This document shows positions 1 through 10,345 of a stretch of 64,000 nt of DNA, in pieces. Made by a program: the position numbers and the translations under genes. Below the pieces are notes generated by a model, which searched no databases, was not told where the DNA came from, and saw only the letters and a program-made list of their open reading frames with translations. Position 1 is the first letter of the stretch, and each line of letters begins with the position of its first letter. Source of the DNA: Daedaleopsis sinensis (taxonomy: Eukaryota; Basidiomycota; Agaricomycetes; Polyporales; Polyporaceae); NCBI GenBank assembly GCA_033807695.1, contig CM066310.1, forward strand, positions 3,410,001 through 3,474,000. Reading direction: 5' to 3'.

Positions 1-1083
1 CGCCGGCAGCAACTACGCCGGCAACGACACTCGCCGGTGACTGCACCAGACAGGACGGTGAGTGTGAGGACAGGAACACAGAATATGGCATCGTACTCAC
101 ATGTCCGTCGGACGCGTCTGCACATGATGCAGATCCTACCGCTGCATGTTGTGTTGAATGCTCGAGGTCTACAAGTCGTAAGAGAGAAATTTGTTTAAGT
201 CTGCGCGAGCAAGCTCATGCGAATGGTACGTACACGTCTGCCAATCGACTTGCGTGAGTCTCGGCGCGTTCCATGCGCCTCTTGTCCTAGGTCCGTACGT
301 GACTGCTGCGATACACAAGTCAGAGTGTGCCCGGAGTGTCTGAGTCAGGTCATACGGGTACTCACCGGTGGAAATCCCCAAACCTGGATGATCTTGAGCT
401 CGACGCCGCGGCATCAATACCTGGAGGCGTCGAGGGGATCCGAGAGAGATCGTCGTCGCCGCCGTCGTCTCGTGAAAGCGTCGGGATAGACAGCGGGAGA
501 TCGTCGTTGCGGTCGTCGAAGGCAAGCGTGAGGATGAACGGCGGGAGGACATGGGGGTACGGGAGAAAGAGACTGACGGAGAGAGCCGAGCCGTTGCGTC
601 CTCCCGTCATTCTCACATTCCCACCACCCATGGTCTGGCCTCCGCCGACGGAACAAAGTTCAGCGGGCGCGTGTCGGCAGCCCGAGAAGCCCTGAGCGCG
701 CTCTCTGTCCGACGGGAAAGCCCGAACTATTACTGCTCAGTCGGTGCATCTCCGCGTCCCTTCTCCGGGAACTGGCTCGGGAGGCACCGAGGTCCAGAGC
801 CTCCGTTCTCCGTTCTCCTCCTCCTCTTGTCCGTCTCCCGTGCTGCTCTTCCGATACCACCTATCTGTAGTGGATGGGACAGGCAGGAGTGTGCTAGCAG
901 GAGGTAGATTCCGAGGGTCTTCAACTCCTCGTTTCTCCAGAAATAGATTTCATGCCGCAACGTCAAATTCGAGGTGGGAGACACGATGATCCTCTCAATT
1001 CCCACCGATCTTCCGGGCGGACTTCTCTCAGATGGGTGTCCCCGCGCGGTGGGAACTTGTGCATAGCTCCTTCTCCCCATGCA

Positions 1084-1117
1084 CTCCTCCTCCTCCTCCT
1101 CCTCCTCCTCCTCCTCT
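1084..1117 (+). repeat. CTC trinucleotide microsatellite
   Basis: About eleven CTC units in a row. The same tract is present at 12067-12100 in the second duplicate. On the minus strand it gives a run of glutamates in a spurious open frame. Confidence 0.95.
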
Positions 1118-2941
1118 GCTATAATTATGTTCATGCACTCATTGAGTGTCCCCTCAGTGGCACGCACGCCCTCGCCGTGTGGAGCAGCGGGCAGGAAATA
1201 GCGGAGTGTGAGGCATTTTTGGGAGGTCGTAACAACGGTGGCATAGACGGCACTCGCGGCACGGAGCACCGGTTGTGTGGATTGTTCGACGTGATGCGGG
1301 GTAGCCTTCTAACCTCAGGGTCGAGGACGGAAGTCTGTGGCGCACTCCGATTCCGCCGACTGGAGTCCAAGCAGCGGCCATAGGAGCCTCTGTAGGGTTC
1401 AATTCCTATCGCTCTGCACACAGACAATCTACAGGTCAGAAGAGCTCAAAGGGAGAGGACGAGAACGGAGGAGAGAACGGCCACGGTGGCTAAGCCGTGC
1501 GCGCAGCACAAAGGCAGTGCTCCGGCAGAAGATTCTCAGCGCCCTCCCAAGCTTCGGGCCTCGACACACCTCAGGCACGATATTGCGTCACTCGCATGCG
1601 TATCAGTATCGGACTTGTAGACATACCCTCCGCTCCCTCAAATACATCAGCTCTGCTCCGAAAGAGCATCACAGCTCGAGCTCGCAGAAGCTGGAGTGAA
1701 TGCTCCGATAACTTGCGTGCCTGCGGACTGGGTGCATCGTGCTGGAAGGGACGGGAGAGCGGTCAGCGGAGAATCGAATCAGCGCCGGAGAACCAACATG
1801 CTAGGCGAGATGAATCCAGACGGACAATGTGACGGGGAACGTCTCGCATTCCCAGGAAGGGAATGTTCCCATCTCCTCGCTGCAATATTCCTCCGCCGCC
1901 GTCTCCGTCAGTTCCGGGGACCCGCTCGGTGAGCTGCCATGCTGCATTGCAGTCATGTAGACTACTCCGAGTCAGCTGCGATGCTTCAAGACATGGGTCG
2001 GATGTTGAAAAGGCCGTCTTCGGGAGGAGGAGAGCGGCGGGCGGGATTCCGAGTCGGAGTAAGTACGCTGCGAGAACCTGCGAGAACTCTACCCCAGAAT
2101 TAGCGTGCAGCGCCTTCGGAAGACGTGTCGAGGCGTGTGCGTGGGACAGATGTTTGCAGAGCCAAAGAGAACTTAGACATTTTCCGGAGACGCCGCGCAC
2201 TGCCGGTGGCGGGAGGAAGTCGGCCATCGGGTACGGACGACGAGCCCTGTCACGGTCATGACGTCGAGGCCTGGACTGCTATCGAACGAGTCTGCAGAGT
2301 GTGTAGTTAATACATACGGTATACCGTTTGTAGGGGCGCACTATACGGCTTGTAGAGTGGATTAGAGACTGTTTGAGACAGCATGGCACCGGGGATGGAC
2401 TTCACGAGTCAGTACGTCAGATTAGGAATGTGTGTATTGAATGATACGTACGCTACGGACACACTTCCATTATCCTGAACGTTCGCACTCGAATATCACA
2501 TCAGTTTTGAACGATTTGATGGTGCGGAACTTGAACACGGACTCCGGGCAAGGGTACGTCGAATGAGAGCGTACCATACATTCTGTGACGGAGAACCCAT
2601 GTTCAAGTTGGTCGACAGTCAAGCTTTCAAACGGGATGTACCTAAAGATCACATATTGGCCGTGTAATCACTTCAAATCCAAGCACACGGTCGCAGCGAC
2701 ACACTCGCAAACGCGCGGGATATGGGAATGTATTTGATAGTTTGGGCGTGCCGGATATGCTACAAGTAAGTACACGCGGTTTGAGATACAACACGCTGCT
2801 ATTACGGTCTATCGAAAGTGTCGCACAGACGGCTCATCTCTCGAGCACATCAGCACGGTACAACGAGCACCGCCCGGCGATGCGAATGGATCGAATGCAT
2901 ACTACGCACAGACAGGGAGGTGGCAGGGAGTGTGGGGAAGC

Positions 2942-2979
2942 GGGGGAGCATGTAAACTTAAAATCGAAGATGCTCCCCC
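2942..2979. repeat. Short perfect hairpin, GGGGGAGCAT arms
   Basis: The ten-base arm GGGGGAGCAT at 2942-2951 is exactly complementary to 2970-2979, with an 18-nt AT-rich loop. The identical structure is at 13925-13962 in copy 2. No gene was recognised next to it, so a role as terminator or transposon end is unproven. Confidence 0.7.
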
Positions 2980-3584
2980 ACGAGACACTCGTCCGCAGAC
3001 GTACTTGTCCGCGACGGCGAGTACGGAGCAGTGCACACGAGCATCGGTCATACCCGACAATACTCTCCGGGGAATAGGCACAGTAAGCGTGCGGACTCAT
3101 CAGCTGGGGTGGGGGTGCGACCTCAACCGAAGTCGCATTCGCGTACCGACACTACCTACTGCGAATCGACCTCGAGAGCGTGCAGTAGGCCCTCGAGCAC
3201 GCCGGCGGCGTCGTCACCGACGCAGACCACAGGCCCGCCGGTGGGACACACCGTCGGGCGGACATGCACGTCGCGTGCGGGCTCGGGCGCGGGCTCGGGC
3301 TCGGGCTGGGGGACTGGGACCAGGGCGCACCTGCTGCGAACGGCGGCGGACCTTCTCCTGCTCCCTCTCTCCGCCGAGAGTTCGAAAGTCGAGGGTCCGG
3401 GCTTCGATTCACACAGCGCCCGGCCAGCGCCCGCTAGCCGACGTCGCAACCCGCCCCAGAAGTGTGAAGACACTATACGTCGTCCGTCGTCCGTCCGACG
3501 TTCAAGGGTGCGGGCCTGGAGCTCGGGACGAGGGGGCTGGGACGAGGGGGCTGGGACGAGCCAATGCGGAGGCGGCACGCCCCG

Positions 3585-3960
3585 CTGACTATTATTGCGT
3601 GCCGTGCGTGCCGCGGACGGGCGTGCGCACGGACCACGGCTGCGGGGGTTAAGTACCGCGGCGGGGAGGATGGGACTCAGCAGTTCTCCCTCCCCCGTCC
3701 TCCCTCCCCCATCCTCCCCTCCATCCCACTCACCCTCTCGCCCTCTGGCCGGCTTGCACTGCTTGTCGCCGCCGTCGCCGTCGTCGCGTCCTGGACGGCC
3801 TTGCTCGACGTCGTGTCGGGCGTGCTGCTCGCTGGCAGAAGGCCGGTGCTCGTCGTGGCGAGCTCGATGGTCGCTGTCGCGGCTGCGGTACGTGTGCTGT
3901 CATCTCTGACGAGCGGCGCGGAGCTGACGTCGTGTCGTGCAGGTCATGGACGCCCGTGGG
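3585..3960 (+). repeat. Old nested duplication, unit 1
   Basis: Diverged copy of 4485-4810 lying about 900 bp upstream of it. Shared landmarks, in order, are a G5-(A/T)TAAGTA-C/G-rich motif (here near 3643), a C/T-rich tract, a stretch around a CTGCTCG motif, and a GAAGCTGACGTCG-like motif near a possible splice acceptor. Counterparts in the second large duplicate lie near 14570-14900 and 15465-15780, making four copies. The pattern suggests paired, decayed promoter and first-exon units, but no coding frame supports a gene. Confidence 0.6.
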
Positions 3961-4484
3961 CTCGAACACGGTGAGTTTGTCTATCTACACGCTATGGTGG
4001 TCGGAGGACTTACCGAATGCGTTCATGCAGTGCGCGCAATGGCGCGTTAGGTGAGTGCTCACTTATGGCGTCGTATGCGCGCTCTGACAGTCGCGTTACG
4101 TCTAGCGTCGCATCGGGCGTCGGTGATGCGCGGCGCGGAGAGCTGAGGACGTACTGTGAGTAGCGTTCTGCGAGTTTCGCATCAGATACTCACGCTCCCT
4201 TCTGTCTCAGGCACGACGGGGGAGGTGAGTGTTGGCGCGTCTGTCGGGGCTGTGTACGAATCGGGGGAGTGCGGTAGATAGAGCCCTCGTAGATAGTTGG
4301 TGCGCCGTGCAGACGGGGGAGTACGACGGCGACGAGGCCGAAGGACAGGGCGGCGGTGATGCGGACCCGGACGTCTGAAGGACGCAGGCGGGACCCCGCG
4401 CTGGAGGATACGTCGTCCGCCGTTCGGGACGGTCGGATATCGGGGCGGCGGTGTGCCAGGGACGAGGGTGACCAGCGGCGGGCT

Positions 4485-4810
4485 GGCTATTCTTGCTGTG
4501 CCGCGCGTGCCGTGCCGCGTGCCGGACACGCCTGCGTACGGACCAGCGCTGTGGGGGATAAGTAGCGGGGCGGGGGGAGGAGCATCAGCACGCACCTCCT
4601 CCCCCTTGTTCGCTCGCTTGTTCCTCCCCCTCCTGCGCTGCTGCTCGTCGTCGTCGACGGCCGTCCGCGAGCTCGTGATGGGCATGCTGCTCGACGGCCG
4701 ACGCTCTGTGCTCGTTGTGAGACGGGCGGTCGCTGTGCTGGGTACAGGTACGTCCCCCTCGCTCTTATTGGCGGCGGCACGAAGCTGACGTCGCCCGGTG
4801 TAGATGTTGT
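4485..4810 (+). repeat. Old nested duplication, unit 2
   Basis: Partner of 3585-3960, with the same order of landmarks and the motif GGGGGATAAGTAGCGG near 4553. The four copies in the window show that a small duplication came first and the 11-kb duplication later. Confidence 0.6.
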
Positions 4811-5716
4811 CTCGTGCGCGTCCGTCGTCGGACGCTGTAGGGAGTGCGGTGATCTCGATCGGCCGGGGACTGTGTGTGCTAGGTGAGTGTGCTGGCGATG
4901 TCGTATGTGCGCTGATACTCACGGATTCCCTCATTCAGCGTCGCGTTGGTCTTCTAGGAGCGGTCACATCGGTTCTATGGTGAGTGATGGTCGCGCCGTC
5001 CGCAGATTACATTTCACTTACGCTAAGTCTTGATTGTAGGAACGGTAGGGCGGCGTGAGGCGAAACGGAAGGTGAGTGCCTGTACGGCTATCGGGTGTGC
5101 GAGCTGACGAGATACGATCAGTAGATTGAAGTCATGAGATCTGTAAATAGACGTGTATTGAGGGAGCGTACAGTAGGATGACGTACGGTTGGGAGGAGAG
5201 ACGGCGGTCTAGTCTGCGTGCTCGGACCACAGTCTGGCGGCCAGGGCGATGGTGGTGGAGAGCAGGACGTCGGACGGCGATGGATGCGGACTGTGGCAGT
5301 CTGACCGGTCGATTTAGAGGACGTCTGGAGCGTTCGAGCGCACTCGAACGCGTGCTGCGAGATAGCAGTAGAGGCGGGGGACGGCAGCGGTGAGCTTAGG
5401 CGAGAGTTGCGCTGTGAGCGTTGCAGTCGGTTCAGGCGCTATGATCGAAAGGTTCTGGATGATGGGTCTGGAGTGGACGGTCAGGTTAGATAGTCGTGTC
5501 ATGTAGTCACGGCGAAATATGCTCGAGTCATGGTCCAGTGGCTTACGGAGATGCAATCCGGCTCGAGAGTCGTCAAGGCGGAAGGACGAGTGCAGCAGCC
5601 TTAATTGAGATCGACCCGGTTCGAACGAGTGGGCGTTGTAGCGAGAGAGTGTGGTTTGCAGCGGACGCGGGCGGGAGTGGAGGGCGGCGGATTGGGAGAA
5701 GGCGACTGTGTACTAC

Positions 5717-5732
5717 TTGTATGCGCATACAA
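5717..5732. promoter_or_regulatory. Perfect 16-bp palindrome upstream of G-alpha copy 1
   Basis: TTGTATGCGCATACAA reads the same on both strands. It is conserved at 16658-16673 in the second duplicate, about 850 bp upstream of both G-alpha start codons, within a block that stays well conserved while neighbouring sequence has diverged. A binding site for a dimeric regulator is possible; nothing more can be said from sequence. Confidence 0.4.
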
Positions 5733-6470
5733 TACAAAAATGACATGGACTTACCTGATCCGGGAGAGGACGGTGTGCAGCAGAGACGGAGCACCTCAGA
5801 GCGGACGCAGACAGAGTGCAGTAGGACCTGAGCCAAGTCGGATCAAGTGTCCAGGGAGTTACAGGTAGCAGCACAGATAAGAGAATGAGTTACAGACCAT
5901 TCATACATGAGTTTTCGACGGGAAATGGCGCATATAGCGAGTGCGTGGTCACAGCGAGAGAAGGGCGATAGAAAGCAAGGCCGAGGTGGACGGATGGGGG
6001 AAGAGCGCGGGTGATGGCCGAAGAAGTACCGTCGGGCGAGGGCTGTGAGCGGATCGTGTGCAGGTGAGACAGCGTCGCGGAGGCGGTCAGCAGCTCGCAG
6101 TCATCGCGGCCAGGCGACCGAGTGCGCAGAGTGTGTCCCAAGTCCGAGAGAGCAGCCAGGGAGGAGCATAGACCAGGCAGCGCCGAGAGTCGCAGAGACG
6201 AGAAGGGTTAAGCACTCGCAGCCCAGCCGGGCAGACCCTCCGCTCTTGCCCGGCCCTGTCGCCCGACGCCGACGCGTGCGCCGACGCGTGCGGGAGACCG
6301 ACGGCCGACGCGTGCGGGAGACGGACGGCCGTCATCGTCGTCGTCGCTGTCCGAGATCGTTGTGGTCCTGCCAGAACAGGCGCTGGGGTGGCGCGGCAGA
6401 CCGGCGCGGGCAAATGCCGGCCGGCGTCTGTGTCAAAGTTGTGCGCAACGCAACACAGCCTCGGACCCTT

Positions 6471-6545
6471 CACCGTCCTCTCTCTCCTCCTCCTCCTCCC
6501 ATCCTCCTCCTCCTCCTCCTCCTCCTCCTTCCCCTCTCCGCCCGC
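6471..6545 (+). promoter_or_regulatory. Pyrimidine-rich leader of G-alpha copy 1
   Basis: CT-rich 5' leader of TCC/CTC repeats ending about 15 nt before the ATG at 6560. CT-rich tracts just upstream of start codons are common in strongly transcribed filamentous fungal genes. The equivalent tract in copy 2 (about 17430-17504) has two more CCT units. Confidence 0.6.
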
Positions 6546-6559
6546 CTGCTCCCTGTGCG

Positions 6560-8594
6560 ATGACCGCCGTCGCGTCCCGCTCGCTCTGGTCCACCGCAGA
6601 CCCCGACGACCCCCTCGCAAAGGCTCTCCAGCCCCCGATCGACGAGACCCCCGAGGAGCGCACTGTCCGAGTCCGCCAGCTCGAGGACGCCGCACGCGTC
6701 TCGAAGGAGATCGACGACGAGATAGCCCAGGCAAAGAAGGCCTACGACCGTCGCAAGAAGGCCATTAAGATCCTCCTGCTTGGTGCGTGCCCCCCGCTCT
6801 CCCCTCAGTCCGCCGTCCGACCTCCGCCCAGGCCAGGCCGAGTCCGGGAAGAGCACGACCCTCAAGAGTGCGTACGTTTGTTTCTGCTCACTCTGCATGT
6901 CGCTCACGTCCCCCAGACTTTCAGCTCGCGTTCTCCCCGCAACACTTTGCCAAAGAGCGCGCCGCGTGGAAGACCATCATCCAGTTGAACCTCCTCCGGT
7001 AAGTCGCTGACTCATTCTCACCGGGGGCACCGTGATATGCAACACCGTGTTGCATCCTGCTCCCATTCGGTTCATTGGCAAAATGTGAGTTGCGTGGCAC
7101 TCAGCGATATCGATACACCTTAGTCCCATGCTAGTTACATGCCGCCTTCGAAATGTTACCAGCATGGGACAGGCTGTCTGCGATATAGTTCAAGTGACTC
7201 GAATTGAGGAAAGTCATATTTGATCAGCACTCTTGGGTTGGGGGGAGCGTCGTACTCCTCCATGTCCGACTCCGAGTTGTCCACCAAGGACTGCGACGCA
7301 GACGGCGCCGCACGCGTGCCCGGCAGGAGGAGGGGGACTTGTGAACTTCTCGTCGTCGTCGGGAGCATCGCGATACAGGCTCAGCTTCTCCGCCATCGCC
7401 GCGCGCCGCTAGGTTCGACGCACACGTGCACCCGCTCGCGAGCCCCCCTGCGGCTCCGGGGGTAGGGGCGACAGCGTCGACTCGGCGCTGTCGCGCCAAG
7501 TCATGTTTGGCCAATGATCACGCTGTGATCAGGATGCAGCAGCTCGTTACACATAGCACTGTCCCCGGTGTCTCCCGCATACCCCTCCTGACACCTCCCA
7601 GCAACGTCAAACGTCTCCTCGAGGTCCTCCAGGACGAATGGGAGTCCTCGATGCAGACCACCACTCCATCCTCCATCGCCAAGGGCAAGGGCGTTGCCGG
7701 CCGCACTCCGTCCTCCCCCGGCGTCCGCTTCTCGACCTCTCCTCTCAATGACAACCACCGCCGCATCCGCATGCGCCTCTCCGCCCTCATCCCGATCGAG
7801 GAGGAGCTCACGAAGAAGCTCATGCCCGACAACGGCGCCGCCTCACGCGATCTCTGTGTCCGCGCAGGCTCCGGCTGGAAGGGCATCATGACGGCGCTCG
7901 GGGCGAATACGAGCACCGTCCTCCCCGACGTCCCGCTCAAGAACCCGCCGCTCGTGTCTGCGCTGAAGGGCAGCTCCAGACCGAGTACCGCCGACGCGAG
8001 ATACAAGGACAACCCGTCCGCGGTGCTGGCCGCGTGCAAGGACGACATTGTCGCGATCTGGGAGGACACGACCGTGCGCGGCGTGCTCAAGAAGCACAAC
8101 GTCCGTCTACAGGACATGCCTGGTTTGTGAGTACGATACTGCTCATCGCGACGCCATGCTCACGCGCACACAGCTTCCTCAACGACGCTGCGCGGGTCGC
8201 AGCGATCACCTACGAGCCCTCAGACGGTGCGCGTGCTCTCTCCCTCACTCTATCGCGTTCTGACGTCCCGCAGACGACATTGTCCGGGCGCGCGTACGCA
8301 CACTCGGCGTCGAGGAGCACCACTTCACGATGGAGAGCGGTATGTGCATGTGAGACACCGCGCACCGCACCACGAGCTAATCACGCGCCACAGGTGCGCT
8401 CCCAGGGACAGAGTGGTACATCTACGACGTCGGTGGCAGCCGCAGCTGTGTACGTCTCCACCCGGTGCTGATAAATGGTGTTCCTGATGTTCGTTGCACG
8501 CACAGCGCCAGCACTGGATACCGTACTTTGACGACGTGCAGGCCATCATCTTCCTCGCCCCGCTCGCGTTCAACCTGACGCTCGAGGAGGACCG
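6560..8594 (+). pseudogene. Truncated G-protein alpha subunit gene (copy 1)
   Basis: This has the same exon structure as the intact gene at 17519-20664 up to exon 8: exons near 6560-6782, 6832-6867, 6917-6998, 7602-8126, 8174-8226, 8274-8339, 8394-8449 and 8506 onward. It keeps the P-loop (GQAESGKST) and the DVGG switch-II motif. Homology breaks in the middle of exon 8, after the codons for LTLEED. Everything encoding the NKxD guanine-recognition motif, the TCAT-equivalent loop and the C-terminal receptor-contact helix is therefore missing. Reading on from the break gives a stop at 8695-8697. Intron 3 carries a MITE-like insertion. A transcript could still make an N-terminal fragment, but it could not bind GTP normally. 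Sequence differences from copy 2 are few, so the break is fairly recent. Confidence 0.88.
7020..7568. mobile_element. MITE-like insertion in G-alpha intron 3 (copy 1)
   Basis: Intron 3 is about 600 bp where the other upstream introns are about 50 bp. The extra DNA is bounded by imperfect terminal inverted repeats of about 70 bp that begin CCGGGG. The arms share ATCCTG, 13 bases, then CATTGGC and an AAAT.TGA block. Inside are further hairpins: a 17-bp near-perfect arm pair around 7123-7167, a 9-bp palindrome near 7040, and a GCGACAGC/GCTGTCGC pair near 7470-7495. There is no transposase. Target-site duplication is not obvious. The reverse strand between 7156 and 7400 is open and may be a captured gene piece. 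Splice sites and exon frames on both sides are preserved. Confidence 0.6.
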
Positions 8595-8699
8595 CGTGCA
8601 GGATAGGCGCTCGACGGTGTACATGGCAGACTCAATATATTTCGTTGCGCGCCTCGAGTGTGCGTTCGCGGCTGTTGATATCATTGGTGGCCGTTGACA

Positions 8700-9810
8700 T
8701 CGCTGGTGTTATGGAGTGCAGAGGGGGATAATCTGGACGTGGGGGAGTGCGGGGGGGAGTAATCTGGACGTGCGGGAGGGCAGAGGAGGGTAGGGGGCAC
8801 GGCACAGTACAGGGGATGGGCGCTACTCAGTTCTCACTCGCGCTCGTGCTCGCGGACCAAGTCTCATGCAGTACAGCTAGTATGAACACAGCTCAAGGTA
8901 CGCATGTCCTCCTGACTGCACTCGTCCGTTTGCTACCCCGATCCCCAGAACACATCCGCCCACTCTCCCTCGTGCTCTCGCTGAGCCAGACATGACTGCC
9001 GCACGTCAGCTCTCCGCTCCCGTCACACACTCGCCCTTCAAGTACGATACACAGCCTGTCCACGCTGCAGTCAGTACAGAGGGCTCGAGACATCGTCGCC
9101 AAGCAGAGCTCGGAAGCCGACCCCGTCCGCCCCTCGCCCGGGCCGCCTGCCGACAGTGTCTGTTTTGCGCCACGAACAACTGTCCGGATAGCGTCCGCCG
9201 ACCGCAGCCCGCACGCTGTGCACACCCGCCGACTCGGACAGCGCACGCAGCCTGTACCATAAAAAAGAGTGTGAGTGCTCGCTCGACTCGCATTCGGGAC
9301 CGGGAGCTTACCTTGCGACTTCACAGACGGTGTTTGACGCCATGCAGTCGATTGCCGACCGCTCCACCCATCTCATCCGCCTTCGAAAGGTCCTGACAAG
9401 CCTGTTTCCTGCTGAGCATGACCCCACCGGCTGCCAGCGCCGGCTATGCACGTCGCTGAGTCAGCCACCTCTCATTACGAACGACGTTGAGCTGCAAAAT
9501 TCACCTTCGCGACTACAGCTACCGTCTCGCGCGACCGGACGTCAGGCGACGGTCCGTGTCCGAGTCCGGTACGCCTGTGAGCGCGGTCGACGCTGTATAT
9601 AGACAACAACGTCAGCAAGCATCTCACGTATCATCAAGCCGCATGACTTACCCCTCAGACTACGATCGCTGCCGTCACCGCCGTCTTCCGCGGTGTGCGA
9701 GTCTAGATCCGCAGCCAGGTGAGTCAGTGTTATCGAGACAATGAACGTAAGGATTACTTACCATGTCTTCGCGCTGTTGAGAGCGGATCCCGCTGGAAGA
9801 ACCGAACGGC
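8700..9810. other. Spacer after truncated G-alpha, no gene seen
   Basis: This is unique to copy 1 and has no counterpart downstream of the intact gene. It contains a short repeat of GGGGGAGT...TCTGGACGTG.GGGAG near 8720-8790. No coding frame can be supported. Confidence 0.5.
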
Positions 9811-9815
9811 GGGGC

Positions 9816-9912
9816 CGGCGATGAGGACGAGGAACAACGGCGCCAGCGATGAGGACGAGAACAACGGCGCCAGCGACGAGGACGAGGAACGACGGGGCGG
9901 GCGACGAGGACA
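9816..9912 (+). repeat. 27-bp minisatellite
   Basis: Three to four tandem copies of a unit of about 27 bp containing GATGAGGACGAG and AACAACGGCGCC (units near 9821, 9849, 9876). In frame it would code for an acidic repeat, but the surrounding frame is not convincing. Confidence 0.8.
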
Positions 9913-10345
9913 AGGCCGGTGTGTCAGCGAGAGGGATTGGGGTCCGAGGCGGAAGGCACGGCGACGAGCCCAGCTGTTTGCACCACCGCCGCGCGATGTT
10001 GAGGACACGGGGAGCTTCGTCAAGCTGGTGGCCGTCGTCGTGGTCTCGAGCGTCGTCGCATGGGCCGGTGCGTGAGCGTGAGCGGTACAGGTCCGAGGTG
10101 GAAGGCACAGTGACGAGCCCGGCTGTCTGCGGCACCATAGCGCGGTGTAGAGGACTCGTCGACAGAGAACTGTCGTCGTGGTCTCGAGCGCCGTCGCGTG
10201 AGCCGGTGTGTCAGCGAGGGCCGTACAGATCCGAGGTGGAAGGCATGGTGACGAGCCCGGCAGTCTGTGCCGCCGCAGCGCGATGTAGAGGACACGCGCG
10301 GAGCTTGCTGAACGACAGACAAGTCGGCGTGTGGTCTCGAGCGCC
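9913..10345 (+). repeat. Tandem array of ~140-bp units, three copies
   Basis: Three consecutive diverged units with landmarks near 9941, 10090 and 10228. Each contains TCCGAGGTGGAAGGCA, then GTGACGAGCCCGGCTGTCTG, a GCGCGATGTAGAGGAC-like block, and ends with TGGTCTCGAGCG. Long open frames on both strands here follow from the repeat, not from a gene. Confidence 0.8.

Larger units (their letters stand above)
1..5900. other. Gene-poor duplicated DNA, no supported gene
   Basis: No credible gene was found. Short open frames on both strands have the arginine/serine/proline composition expected of random GC-rich sequence. Several splice-like GTGAGT/CAG pairs occur from 3.9 to 5.1 kb, but they do not join into a sustained frame. 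The segment holds a CTC microsatellite, a small hairpin, an internal ancient duplication at 3.6 and 4.5 kb, and the far-upstream region of the truncated G-alpha gene. The matching part of copy 2 (10984-16870) is equally gene-poor. Confidence 0.6.
1..8592 (+). repeat. Tandem segmental duplication, copy 1
   Basis: This stretch matches 10984-19402 in the same orientation with an offset of 10,983 bp at the left end. Bases 1-3836 appear identical to 10984-14819. From 3837 on the copies differ by indels and substitutions, and similarity rises again from about 5.6 kb through the G-alpha gene. Homology stops abruptly after base 8592, inside G-alpha exon 8. Because the match starts at the first base of the window, the duplication may extend further left. 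The copy contains no complete gene. Confidence 0.95.

Noticed and set aside
730..1269. Minus-strand open frame of 179 codons with a glutamate run (also at 11713-12252)
   Set aside because: The glutamates come from the CTC microsatellite; there is no family resemblance, promoter or codon pattern, and both copies lie in noncoding duplicated DNA.
9816..10345. CRISPR-like array
   Set aside because: Units are contiguous minisatellite repeats with diverging copies and no unique spacers, in a eukaryotic genome.
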